Of a stretch of DNA of 39,207 nt, positions 1-7,496 are shown piece after piece (within the stretch, counting starts at the first letter, position 1; each line of letters starts with the position of its first letter). This DNA is from JBPYCR01 sp051846935. Its GTDB lineage: Bacteria; Bacillota; Bacilli; Bacillales; Amphibacillaceae. The notes below the pieces were generated by a model that ran no database searches, was not told the DNA's origin, and was given only the letters and a program-made list of their open reading frames with translations. A program made the position numbers and the translations under genes. The stretch lies in NCBI RefSeq assembly GCF_051846935.1, contig NZ_JBPYCS010000023.1, positions 1 through 39,207 of the forward strand. Direction: 5' to 3'.

Positions 1-29
1 TTTATCCAAAAAACATGATATTCATTCAA
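1..29 (-). CDS. sirA: Probable 5' end of sirA (partial, cut by window edge)
   Basis: A minus-strand frame opens with TTG at 29 and runs off the left edge after nine full codons (MNEYHVFWI). A strong purine-rich ribosome site, GGGGAGGGG (35-43), lies 5 nt upstream. In B. subtilis the gene downstream of tkt is sirA (yneE), a sporulation-induced inhibitor of DnaA. Its N-terminus, as I recall it, is similar in character (Met, aromatic residues and His, then Ile-Lys). The upstream DNA holds a Spo0A box and a sigma-A -10, as expected for a Spo0A-activated gene. The identity rests on position and regulation, because too few residues are visible for homology. Confidence 0.4.
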
Positions 30-53
30 CAAAACCCCTCCCCTTACTACCGT

Positions 54-118
54 ATTATACGAACATTAAATAAAAAGGATGTTGAAATACGGAGAGTAAA
101 CACACTAGTTTTGTCGAA
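54..118 (-). promoter_or_regulatory. Putative Spo0A-activated promoter with two 0A boxes
   Basis: Reading leftward there is a good -10 (TATAAT, 54-59) with no recognisable -35. A perfect 0A box, TTCGACAAAA (109-118), and a one-mismatch box, TTCAACA (80-86), lie upstream, about 30 bp apart. A poor -35 combined with upstream 0A boxes is typical of promoters activated by phosphorylated Spo0A. The promoter points at the putative sirA start at 29. Confidence 0.45.
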
Positions 119-267
119 TGAATAATTTTTCATATGTATAATTGATATCCTATTTAATAAGATATTCTAGTTAGGTATAAAAATACCGTTTATACGCATA
201 TATTGCTTTCGGATATTTCTTACATTTTGTATGAAATGATAGATATTATTCTAATCTTAAAGGAAAT

Positions 268-294
268 GGGGGCAAAAATAACATAAATGCCCCC
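268..294 (-). terminator. Hairpin terminator of tkt
   Basis: GGGGGCA (268-274) pairs with TGCCCCC (288-294). The hairpin sits about 30 bases past the tkt stop, and on the minus strand it is followed by a T-rich but interrupted tail. Confidence 0.65.
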
Positions 295-323
295 GTCTAT
301 CCTATACTACTTCACTCGTTAGC

Positions 324-2327
324 TTACTTTAAAAGGGATTCAACTTTATTTACGACATTATCTACTGTGAATCCATATTTTTCAATTAATGTACTGCCTT
401 TTCCAGATGCTCCAAAGGTGTCAATTCCCATTATATACCCATGATCGCCAACATAACGTTCCCAACCAAATGGCGATCCCATTTCAATAGCTAAACGAGC
501 CTTGATGCTAGGTGGCAAGACTTCTTCTTGATAGCTTTTTTCTTGATTACTGAAGCGATCCCATGATGGCATGCTTACAATTCGTGCGTGTATACCTTTT
601 TCATCAAGCACTTTTTGTGCGGAAATAGCGAGTTGAACTTCGGAGCCAGTAGCAATAATGATCGCATCTGGGGTACCATTTGATGCTTCACTAATAATAT
701 ATGCTCCCTTTTTCACACCTTCATAAGCATTTTCTTTTGTACCTGCCAATGTTGGTAAAGCTTGTCTAGTTAATACTAATGCAGTTGGTCTGTCACTCGC
801 TTCTAGCGCAAGTCGCCAAGCAGCTTGTGTTTCATTTCCATCTGCAGGTCGAATGATTGAGAGATTCGGCATTGCTCGTAAAGATGCGAGCTGTTCGATT
901 GGCTCGTGCGTTGGCCCGTCTTCCCCTACTGCGATTGAATCGTGGGTAAAAACATACGTTACAGGCATTTTCATCAAAGCAGATAAACGAATTGCTGGTC
1001 GGATGTAATCACTAAATACGAAGAATGTGCCTCCATATACTTTTAAACCTCCATGTAAAGCCATTCCGTTAAGGGCTGCACCCATAGCAAATTCACGCAC
1101 ACCAAACCAAATGTTTCTACCTGCATAACTGCTTTTCGTAAAGTCTGATTCTTCCTTAATTGTTGTATTATTTGAACCAGCTAAATCAGCACTCCCGCCG
1201 AAAAAGTAAGGTACGGATTTAGCGATAGCGTTTAAAACTTCACCAGAAGCAGCTCGTGTTGCAAGTGTATGTTCATTTGGTTCGAATGTTGGTAATTCTG
1301 CTTCCCAACCGGATGGTAATTTACCGTCCATTGATAATTGTAAATCATTTGCTAATTCCGGATACTTTTGTTCATAAGAATGAAGTAATTCATTCCACTC
1401 GTCTTCGGCTTTCTGTCCTGGATTGACTACTTTTTGTAAAAAGTCATCATAAACTTCTTCTGGTACATGAAAATCTTGATGAGACCATTTATAATATTCT
1501 TTTGTCAGCTTCACTTCGTCCATTCCTAGTGGGGAACCATGTGAAGCAGCGGAGGCCGACTTGTTTGGTGAGCCATATCCGATAACGGTTTTTATCTCAA
1601 TTAACGTTGGCTGGGTCGTATTCTCTTTTGCTCGCTTAATAGCTGCATTTATTTCATTAACATTATTTCCATCCTCTACTCGGAGTACTTGCCAGCCGTA
1701 AGCTTTAAATCGCTCCTCGGTATTATCGGAAAAAGAACGGTCTAAATCCCCATCAAGAGAAATATCATTTGAATCGTAAAGGACAATTAGTTTACCTAAA
1801 CCTAAGTGTCCAGCTAATGAGGCAGTTTCATGCGAAATGCCTTCCATTATATCCCCGTCTCCAACAAGTGCGTATGTATGATGATCGATGATTTTAAAGT
1901 TGTCTTTATTATACTTAGCTGCAAGATGAGCTTCCGCCATTGCCATTCCAACTGCCATCGCAACGCCTTGACCTAATGGTCCTGTTGTTGCTTCTACACC
2001 ATCTGTATCATGTACTTCTGGGTGTCCGGGAGTTCTTGAGTTATACTGACGAAATTGCTTTAAGTCGTCCATTGTAACATCATAACCGGATAAATGTAAT
2101 AAACCATATAGGAGCATTGATCCGTGGCCAGCGGATAAAACAAAACGATCTCTGTTAAACCACTTGGAGTTTTTTGGGTTATGATTCATAAACTCTGTCC
2201 AAAGCGTGTAAGCCATAGGTGCAGCACCCATTGGTAAGCCAGGATGCCCTGAGTTAGCATGTTCAATTGCGTCAATTGCTAACGTTCGAATTGTATTAAT
2301 TGATAACTGTGAAACATTGTTTGTCAT
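324..2327 (-). CDS. tkt: Transketolase
   Basis: Thiamine-diphosphate enzyme of the non-oxidative pentose phosphate pathway. It moves two-carbon ketol units between sugar phosphates in the cytoplasm. The 667-residue protein has the full transketolase layout: an N-terminal TPP domain with the GHPGLPMG motif (about 27-34) and GDGDIMEG near 155, a central pyrimidine-binding domain, and a C-terminal domain. The start is set at the ATG at 2327 (MTNNVSQL) because AAAGGAAG lies just upstream; an in-frame extension to 2354 has no ribosome site. Its neighbours are ynzC upstream and, probably, sirA downstream, the usual Bacillus order. Nothing unusual is seen. Confidence 0.96.
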   Translation of the reverse strand: MTNNVSQLSINTIRTLAIDAIEHANSGHPGLPMGAAPMAYTLWTEFMNHNPKNSKWFNRDRFVLSAGHGSMLLYGLLHLSGYDVTMDDLKQFRQYNSRTPGHPEVHDTDGVEATTGPLGQGVAMAVGMAMAEAHLAAKYNKDNFKIIDHHTYALVGDGDIMEGISHETASLAGHLGLGKLIVLYDSNDISLDGDLDRSFSDNTEERFKAYGWQVLRVEDGNNVNEINAAIKRAKENTTQPTLIEIKTVIGYGSPNKSASAASHGSPLGMDEVKLTKEYYKWSHQDFHVPEEVYDDFLQKVVNPGQKAEDEWNELLHSYEQKYPELANDLQLSMDGKLPSGWEAELPTFEPNEHTLATRAASGEVLNAIAKSVPYFFGGSADLAGSNNTTIKEESDFTKSSYAGRNIWFGVREFAMGAALNGMALHGGLKVYGGTFFVFSDYIRPAIRLSALMKMPVTYVFTHDSIAVGEDGPTHEPIEQLASLRAMPNLSIIRPADGNETQAAWRLALEASDRPTALVLTRQALPTLAGTKENAYEGVKKGAYIISEASNGTPDAIIIATGSEVQLAISAQKVLDEKGIHARIVSMPSWDRFSNQEKSYQEEVLPPSIKARLAIEMGSPFGWERYVGDHGYIMGIDTFGASGKGSTLIEKYGFTVDNVVNKVESLLK

Positions 2328-2364
2328 AATATCTTCCTTTCTATTTTTCAACAACTATTTATTT

Positions 2365-2393
2365 ATTCTATCGTTAAAAGAGGTTTGCTACAA
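2365..2393 (-). promoter_or_regulatory. Sigma-A promoter of tkt
   Basis: TTGTAG (2388-2393), a 17-bp spacer and TAGAAT (2365-2370) lie about 40 bases before the tkt start, in the gap after ynzC. Spacing and hexamers fit sigma-A. Readthrough from ynzC is also possible because no hairpin separates the genes. Confidence 0.45.
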
Positions 2394-2401
2394 ATAAATT
2401 G

Positions 2402-2635
2402 TCAGTTTTTTTTATTTCTTTGCTGCATTCGTTTTACTTTTTCTGGTGTGACATCGTTTCCTTTTGGATCAATTACGGTCATCGATTGTAGTTGATTTGT
2501 AAACGATTGACGTATATTTTGTAAATATTCCTTCCGTAAAGCAGATTGCTCCTTAATTTCTTCTTCAGATAATGCGCCACTTTTAGCCTTTTTTGCAAGA
2601 TCATTAAGTCTTTGAATCTTTTTTTTATCGAGCAA
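2402..2635 (-). CDS. ynzC: DUF896 family small protein YnzC
   Basis: A 77-residue, highly charged, probably helical protein of the YnzC/DUF896 family (motif LAKKAKSGALSEEEIKEQ, about 13-30). Its biochemical role is unknown. Family members are soluble helical hairpins, and in B. subtilis ynzC belongs to the LexA-regulated yneA-yneB-ynzC operon. The start is TTG, preceded by GGAGG (2645-2649) at good spacing. Here a clear terminator (2710-2741) separates it from yneB, so SOS transcription may reach it only by readthrough. Confidence 0.85.
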   Translation of the reverse strand: MLDKKKIQRLNDLAKKAKSGALSEEEIKEQSALRKEYLQNIRQSFTNQLQSMTVIDPKGNDVTPEKVKRMQQRNKKN

Positions 2636-2709
2636 TTAAATAAACCTCCTGTGTTTATTTACGCTATGTTCTTTATTAGTTCATACTACCACTTACGAAC
2701 ACAACAGTA

Positions 2710-2741
2710 AAAAGGCAAGAACATTTCAGTCCTTGCCTTTT
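2710..2741 (-). terminator. Terminator after yneB
   Basis: AAAAGGCAAG (2710-2719) pairs with CTTGCCTTTT (2732-2741) around a 12-nt loop. On the minus strand the stem runs into a T-rich tail. It lies 27 bases past the yneB stop and closes the SOS operon. Confidence 0.8.
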
Positions 2742-2767
2742 CATATTACCTGTATAAACAATTGGAT

Positions 2768-3406
2768 TCAAGTGTTTTGAAACTCTTTATACCTTCGATG
2801 TACAGTTGCTTTAGATACAGAAAAACCGAGACCGTTTAAAACCTTTGTAATTTCCTCAAACGTTAATTTTTGCCTTCTTAACCGGACTACCTCATCAATT
2901 GGAAAGTCTACCCTCTGCCTTCCAGGTGAATGGTCTTGATTTCTCAAATTTTTACTCGGATCGTATCCTTCTTTTACTGCCTTTTGCATTCCGCGCTTAA
3001 TTTTCAAATTATGAATTTTTCGCTGATATTCTTCCACAATGCCTACGATTTGCAAAACCATTGAATCGGATTCGGATAGTTTAAGCTTACCTTGGTCAAC
3101 GATCGTATAGATAGGTATGTTATGTTTTTGTAATTGATGAAAAAGGGCTATTTTCATATTACCTCGTCCTAATCTTGTTTCATCTTGAATTAATAAGCAA
3201 TCGGCAGCTTTATTAGAGAAAATATCTAGCAAACTAAAAACGCCTTCTCTTTCGATTTCATATCCGCTCGCTTGTTCCTCTATGCAATGGTGAACATTCA
3301 TGTTGTATGTATTTGCCAATTCTAACAATTCTTTTTTTTGTCTATTTAAGGAAGATTCTTGTTCCCTTTTATTGGTGCTAACCCTACAATAAATTACTGC
3401 TCTCAT
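2768..3406 (-). CDS. yneB: YneB-type serine recombinase/resolvase family protein
   Basis: A 212-residue protein with the N-terminal resolvase fold: MRAVIYCRVST carries the catalytic Ser10 next to Arg8, and DETRLGRG (about 75-82) holds the second conserved arginine motif. The C-terminus (about 168-212) looks like a helix-turn-helix DNA-binding region. The family is found beside lexA in Bacillaceae as the SOS gene yneB, and its substrate and natural role are not established. It starts 28 bases after the upstream micropeptide stops, with AAGGAGC as ribosome site, so the two are cotranscribed. No att-like or inverted repeats were seen that would make this a mobile element; it is best read as a resident SOS gene. 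Confidence 0.88.
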   Translation of the reverse strand: MRAVIYCRVSTNKREQESSLNRQKKELLELANTYNMNVHHCIEEQASGYEIEREGVFSLLDIFSNKAADCLLIQDETRLGRGNMKIALFHQLQKHNIPIYTIVDQGKLKLSESDSMVLQIVGIVEEYQRKIHNLKIKRGMQKAVKEGYDPSKNLRNQDHSPGRQRVDFPIDEVVRLRRQKLTFEEITKVLNGLGFSVSKATVHRRYKEFQNT

Positions 3407-3435
3407 GAAGTATTGCTCCTTAGTAATAATTCCAT

Positions 3436-3534
3436 TTAATAAGTGCTTGATACCATTGTAAAATAAAGTACACCTAAAGTAATCCCAAAAGTTATTAAAT
3501 AAAAGAAATCTACTTTTGTCATTTTACCAAACAT
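3436..3534 (-). CDS. SOS-operon membrane micropeptide at the yneA position
   Basis: An ATG at 3534 opens a 32-codon frame with an excellent ribosome site (GGAGGAGG, about 3544-3551) and stops at 3436. The peptide has a short basic N-terminus (MFGKMTK), one hydrophobic segment (about 9-28, rich in F, L, I, Y, G) and a polar tail. It therefore looks like a single-pass membrane peptide with N-in topology. It is the first gene after the LexA-controlled promoter and precedes yneB. In B. subtilis this slot holds yneA, which encodes an SOS inhibitor of division of about 100 residues with an N-terminal membrane segment and a LysM domain. No LysM-coding sequence is present here. It could be a yneA remnant, a functional replacement or a new family. 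Confidence 0.7.
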   Translation of the reverse strand: MFGKMTKVDFFYLITFGITLGVLYFTMVSSTY

Positions 3535-3558
3535 ATATTTATTCCTCCTCCAAAAATA

Positions 3559-3572
3559 GGAACAGTCGTTCG
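3559..3572. promoter_or_regulatory. LexA (SOS) box 1
   Basis: GGAACAGTCGTTCG contains a perfect GAAC-N4-GTTC core, the Bacillus LexA/DinR consensus. It lies just downstream of the -10 of the micropeptide-yneB promoter, where bound LexA would block transcription. Confidence 0.9.
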
Positions 3573-3586
3573 CTTCGGTTGATTTT

Positions 3587-3614
3587 AGTATAACAGAACA
3601 TATGATCCTGTCAA
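3587..3614 (-). promoter_or_regulatory. Sigma-A promoter of the SOS operon with LexA box 2 in its spacer
   Basis: TTGACA (3609-3614), 16 bp, TATACT (3587-3592): near-consensus hexamers. The spacer contains AGAACATATGATCC (3595-3608), a LexA box with one mismatch in the core. A strong promoter with an embedded operator predicts tight repression and strong induction on DNA damage. It drives the micropeptide and yneB. Confidence 0.85.
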
Positions 3615-3623
3615 GTGAAAATT

Positions 3624-3637
3624 AGAACGAATGTTTG
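3624..3637. promoter_or_regulatory. LexA (SOS) box 3, lexA side
   Basis: AGAACGAATGTTTG matches GAAC-N4-GTTY. It is the box nearest lexA and probably mediates autoregulation of lexA transcription to the right. Three boxes in this divergent region match the arrangement I recall for B. subtilis lexA-yneA. Confidence 0.85.
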
Positions 3638-3700
3638 CTTTGGGTTTCGTGTCGTGATAAACTTATTAATAATTAATGTATATGCAGAGGAGCGCAGATC

Positions 3701-4324
3701 ATGACTAAGCTATCAAAGAGACAAAAGATGATCGTTGAATATATAAAAAGTGAAGTGCAAACAAAAGGATACCCACCTTCTGTTCGAGAAATAGCGGAAG
3801 CTGTAGGGCTTGCATCTAGTTCAACTGTGCACGGCCATCTGGAAAGAATTGAAAGTAAAGGATACATACGAAGAGATCCGACTAAGCCAAGAGCGATTGA
3901 AATACTAGACTGTTCAGAGGATAGTCATGTACCTCGTGACGAAGCGAGATATGCACCACTGATAGGGAAAGTAACTGCAGGTTCTCCCATTACAGCAATA
4001 GAAAACATAGAAGAATATGTACCGATTCCATCTTCAAATGTAAGAGCAGATGAAAACGTTTTTGTACTTTCTGTTGAAGGTGATAGTATGATAGAAGCTG
4101 GTATTTTAGATGGAGATATGGTTATTGTTAAACAGCAAAATACGGCAAAAAATGGTGAGATTGTAGTAGCTATGACAGAGGATAATGAAGCGACCGTGAA
4201 GCGCTTTTATAAGGAAATTGATCACATTCGACTACAGCCTGAAAACAATACACTTGAACCATTAATCTACAAAAACGTAACGATACTAGGAATTGTCGTT
4301 GGACTGTATCGAAACTTGCATTAA
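3701..4324 (+). CDS. lexA: LexA, SOS repressor
   Basis: Transcriptional repressor of DNA-damage genes that cleaves itself when bound to RecA filaments. The 207-residue protein has an N-terminal winged helix (about 1-70, with SVREIAEAVGLASSSTVHGHL as recognition region), the Ala93-Gly94 cleavage bond in VTAGSP, and a C-terminal S24 peptidase domain. The catalytic dyad is Ser129 (GDSM) and Lys167 (ATVKR). The start is the ATG at 3701 with GAGGAG upstream. It is divergent from the micropeptide-yneB operon and shares LexA boxes with it, so it should be autoregulated. All key residues are intact. Confidence 0.97.
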   Translation: MTKLSKRQKMIVEYIKSEVQTKGYPPSVREIAEAVGLASSSTVHGHLERIESKGYIRRDPTKPRAIEILDCSEDSHVPRDEARYAPLIGKVTAGSPITAIENIEEYVPIPSSNVRADENVFVLSVEGDSMIEAGILDGDMVIVKQQNTAKNGEIVVAMTEDNEATVKRFYKEIDHIRLQPENNTLEPLIYKNVTILGIVVGLYRNLH

Positions 4325-4349
4325 AAACGTCCTGTTTTTTCACGTTTTT
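4323..4349 (+). terminator. Possible lexA terminator
   Basis: AAAAACGT (4323-4330) and ACGTTTTT (4342-4349) can pair around an 11-nt loop; the 3' arm itself supplies the T run. It overlaps the lexA stop. The stem is AT-rich, so its strength is uncertain. Confidence 0.45.
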
Positions 4350-4466
4350 GAATTAGCGTATAAAAAATTAGGAAGGATCTCCGGCTTGAGCGAACGGGAT
4401 TCCATTGAAAAATGGTTTTCTCTTTTAGCAAAGTATTTTCGTTAATAAAAAGAAGAGGCCTTTAAT

Positions 4467-4578
4467 GCTGTTGTTGTCGTGGAAGGTGGCTACTCCAGCT
4501 TCAAAGCAGGAGTCGAAAACCCTGGACTGAGTGTAGCGAGGATGCGGAACGCCCCCGCCTTTCACTGCAATCAACGGC
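4467..4578. repeat. GC-richer palindromic intergenic repeat (Bacillaceae-type)
   Basis: Arms of about 23 bases (4467-4489 and 4555-4578) are near inverse copies that would pair fully as RNA over GTGGAAGGTGG/CCGCCTTTCAC if G-U pairs are allowed. A smaller hairpin (4492-4513, ACTCC.GC/GC.GGAGT) lies inside. Phrases such as GTTGATTGCAG, AAGGCGG and GCAGGAGTC, plus CCGCGGAAAGCGAG nearby (about 4650-4663), recall repeats that I remember as scattered through Bacillaceae genomes. The element lies in the 624-base gap between lexA and ynbB (4325-4948), where no credible gene was found. A 66-codon minus-strand frame (4425-4625) runs through it but has no ribosome site. Confidence 0.6.
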
Positions 4579-4807
4579 TTCCGTCTAAAATTAGTATTTG
4601 AGGACTTTTTCAGTGGCCTCGCCATAGCACGATAGGCTCGCCAATCATCCGCGGAAAGCGAGTGTGATACATAACTATTTTCCTTATCTCTTTTTTTCTA
4701 CATTATAATGATTTTCGTCTGAAACAGATTGCTTATACTACCTATTAAGTGTACAGGTAGCTTACTCACACGTATTATCCTTTTTAAAAAATCGATCGGT
4801 AACGGCT

Positions 4808-4839
4808 GTGCTTTTCTTTAATCCATTTTTAAAAAGCAC
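4808..4839. terminator. Possible terminator between convergent lexA and ynbB
   Basis: GTGCTTTT (4808-4815) and AAAAGCAC (4832-4839) form an 8-bp stem. A T-rich stretch follows on the plus strand (ACTTTTGCCTTTT). It lies about 110 bases past the ynbB stop; on the minus strand the tail is not T-rich, so it would act mainly on transcripts from the left. Confidence 0.35.
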
Positions 4840-4948
4840 ACTTTTGCCTTTTATAAATGAGAGCTTATACCGTAACGATTGCATACATTACTTCAAAACT
4901 GCCGTTTAACGTATACATGTAGCATTAATTGCCTCTCTATACGATATG

Positions 4949-6202
4949 TTAAACAGAGCTAATTCCTCCGTTTTGCATTTTCTCCACGGTAGCAATCATC
5001 GCTATTTTAACGTGAGCATAGGTTAGTCCTCCTTGAACGAACGCAATAAATGGGGCTTTCAGTGGGCCATCTGCAGTTAACTCGATACTTGATCCTTGAA
5101 TAAATGTCCCTGCCGCCATAATAACATCATGTTCATATCCTGGCATTTCGCTAGGAAATGGTTGAACATACGAGTTGATTGGTGAGTTTTCCTGAATTGA
5201 TTGACAAAACGAAATCATTTGTTCTCGATCGTAAAAAGTGATCGATTGAATAATATCTGTGCGATGCTCGATGTAATTTGGTGACGTTTTATATCCTGCT
5301 AACTCCAACAATCGTGCAGTAAACACTGCTCCCTTTAAAGCTTCTCCAACAACATGTGGAGCTAAAAACAATCCTTGGTACATTTCTTGCAACATATTTA
5401 AAGTTGCACCAGCTTCTTTGCCTAATCCGGGTGCGGTCAATCGGTTAGCCGCCTTCGTTACAAGCTTCTTACTTCCTACAATATATCCGCCAGCACGAAC
5501 TAGCCCTCCACCTGGATTTTTAATTAAAGAGCCCGCGATAATATCGACACCAACATGCAAAGGCTCTTTTGTTTCAACAAATTCACCATAACAATTATCT
5601 ACAAACACAATAACATCACTTTTTATCTTTCTTATAAATGTAACCATCTCTTCAATTTCTTTAATATTAAAGGAAGGCCGATCTTCATAGCCTTTTGATC
5701 GCTGGATACCAATTACTTTTGTTTTACTTGAAATGGCGAGTTTAATCCCATTGAAGTCAATCTTTCCTTCGTGTGTCAAAGCAACTTCGTTGTATTCGAT
5801 ATTATACTCTTTTAAGGATCCAGAATTATTACCACGTTTACCGATTACTTCTTCCAATGTATCATAAGGAGCTCCAGTAATATAGAGCAATTCATCACCT
5901 GGCCGGAGCAAACTAAATAAAACCGTTGAAATTGCATGCGTTCCAGATACAATTTGCGGGCGAACGAGCGCATCTTCGCCTCCAAATATGTTTGCATATA
6001 ATAATTCTAAACGATCTCTGCCAATGTCATCGTATCCGTAACCATCTGTTGAATGGAAGTGATTATCACCAATTCGGAGCTCTTGAAATGCTTTCAATAT
6101 CTTTCGTTGGTTTAGTTCTACTGTTTTTTCAATTTGCTTGAAATTAATTGCACAGTCAGTTTCAGCCTTATTCACTAATTCATCTATCATGTCGGTTGTC
6201 AT
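4949..6202 (-). CDS. ynbB: PLP-dependent YnbB-family protein (methionine gamma-lyase-like)
   Basis: A fold-type I pyridoxal-phosphate enzyme of 417 residues in the YnbB family, often annotated as methionine gamma-lyase family or aluminium-resistance protein. The physiological substrate is not established. Visible features are a DNCYGEF motif near 202-208 (cofactor Asp) and SLIKNPGGG around 225-233, whose Lys is the likely Schiff-base residue. The first ATG (6202) overlaps the 3' end of hflX and sits only 1 nt from AAGGAG, so the ATG at 6190 (MIDELVN) is an alternative start. The overlap with hflX means translational coupling. In B. subtilis ynbB is followed by glnR-glnA; these are absent here. 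Confidence 0.82.
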   Translation of the reverse strand: MTTDMIDELVNKAETDCAINFKQIEKTVELNQRKILKAFQELRIGDNHFHSTDGYGYDDIGRDRLELLYANIFGGEDALVRPQIVSGTHAISTVLFSLLRPGDELLYITGAPYDTLEEVIGKRGNNSGSLKEYNIEYNEVALTHEGKIDFNGIKLAISSKTKVIGIQRSKGYEDRPSFNIKEIEEMVTFIRKIKSDVIVFVDNCYGEFVETKEPLHVGVDIIAGSLIKNPGGGLVRAGGYIVGSKKLVTKAANRLTAPGLGKEAGATLNMLQEMYQGLFLAPHVVGEALKGAVFTARLLELAGYKTSPNYIEHRTDIIQSITFYDREQMISFCQSIQENSPINSYVQPFPSEMPGYEHDVIMAAGTFIQGSSIELTADGPLKAPFIAFVQGGLTYAHVKIAMIATVEKMQNGGISSV

Positions 6203-7436
6203 TCTCCTTCAATAGGCGTTGTAATGGATGGTCTTGCTTCATATATCCTTCAACGATATATTTGTTAACTGCCTCGTCAAAGTATTTTTCTGTAACGATT
6301 GTCTCTTGTGTTAAGTCGTGCAATTCTTTTCCTTTATCAGCATGTAAATGAATTGTGTATAAATTCCACGCTTCTTTTAATATGTGTTCAATGTTTACAA
6401 GTAAGTTTCGTATATCCATTTCACTATAAGCGCTTGTGCGTATATATGGATGACTTGTAGGGATGAAATCTTCATCTAATAAATCTTTTTTATTATATAC
6501 CGTTAAACTAGGTATTGTACCAGCACCTAAGTCGTCTAATATGTGTAAAACCGTTTTTTGTTGTTCTGCTTGGTCAGGGTGTGAGCTATCAATTACATGC
6601 AAAATAAAATCAGCTTCGGCAGCTTCTTCAAGCGTGGATCGAAAGGATGCAATTAATGGAGTTGGCAAATCTTGTATAAATCCAACTGTATCCGTAATGA
6701 GCGCTTGAAACCCAGAAGGAAATGTAATTTTCCTAGTAAGTGGATCTAGCGTAGCAAACAACTTATTTTCCGCTAAAGATTTATTATTTGTTAAACGATT
6801 AAATATTGTTGATTTCCCTGCGTTAGTATAACCTACAATGGCAATTTGAAAAGCTTTGTTTGTCTTTCGTCGCTCTCGATATTGCATACGTTGCTGAACA
6901 ATTACTTTTAATCTTCGCTTTATATCTGTTATTTTACGTCTAATATGCCGTTGATCGGTTTCTAGCTTCGTTTCCCCAGGGCCTCTCGTGCCTATACCAC
7001 CCCCAAGTCGAGATAGCATTGTACCTTGCCCATGTAATCGTGGCAATAAATATTCTAACTGTGCAAGCTCAACTTGCAGTTTTCCTTCTTTTGTTTTTGC
7101 TCTTTGGGCGAAGATATCAAGAATTAGTTGACTTCGGTCAATTAGCCGCGTATGAAAGTAATCACTCAAGTTTCGTATTTGTCCTGGCGAGAGCTCATCG
7201 TTTGATATCACTAAATCAATATCATGCATTTCTATTTCATTTTTAATTTCTTCTGCCTTTCCTTCACCGATATAAGTCGCCGGGTGAATTTGCTTTCTGT
7301 TTTGTGTAATAATTGTGCTTACTTTACCGCCAGCAGTCTGACATAGAGAACGAAGTTCATTTAAGGAAGAAAGAAACCGCTCCTCTTGAACATCATTTTT
7401 TTTCACAGCCATAATAAGTATTTTTTCATCCGGCAT
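6180..7436 (-). CDS. hflX: GTPase HflX
   Basis: Ribosome-associated GTPase that binds the large subunit and can split stalled ribosomes under stress. The 418-residue protein has the N-terminal HflX domain (about 1-170), a basic coiled region, and a G domain with G1 GYTNAGKST near 200, G3 DTVGFIQDLP, and NKKD (in VYNKKDLLD) for guanine. The glycine-rich segment LSRLGGGIGTRGPGE before the G domain is diagnostic for HflX. The start is put at 7436 (MPDEK), because AGAGGT is placed correctly for it and not for the upstream ATG at 7475. Its stop overlaps the start of ynbB. Confidence 0.93.
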   Translation of the reverse strand: MPDEKILIMAVKKNDVQEERFLSSLNELRSLCQTAGGKVSTIITQNRKQIHPATYIGEGKAEEIKNEIEMHDIDLVISNDELSPGQIRNLSDYFHTRLIDRSQLILDIFAQRAKTKEGKLQVELAQLEYLLPRLHGQGTMLSRLGGGIGTRGPGETKLETDQRHIRRKITDIKRRLKVIVQQRMQYRERRKTNKAFQIAIVGYTNAGKSTIFNRLTNNKSLAENKLFATLDPLTRKITFPSGFQALITDTVGFIQDLPTPLIASFRSTLEEAAEADFILHVIDSSHPDQAEQQKTVLHILDDLGAGTIPSLTVYNKKDLLDEDFIPTSHPYIRTSAYSEMDIRNLLVNIEHILKEAWNLYTIHLHADKGKELHDLTQETIVTEKYFDEAVNKYIVEGYMKQDHPLQRLLKENDNRHDR

Positions 7437-7496
7437 GTATATAAAACCTCTTTCTTTCAATATTAAATAAATCATAACAAAGATTTTTTAATAATG

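Noticed and set aside
2768..3406. yneB as a transposon or phage integrase
   Set aside because: It is a resolvase-fold protein, but it is syntenic with lexA, under LexA control and has no flanking att or inverted repeats.
4425..4625. 66-codon minus-strand frame across the repeat
   Set aside because: No ribosome site; its length is explained by the palindromic repeat it crosses.
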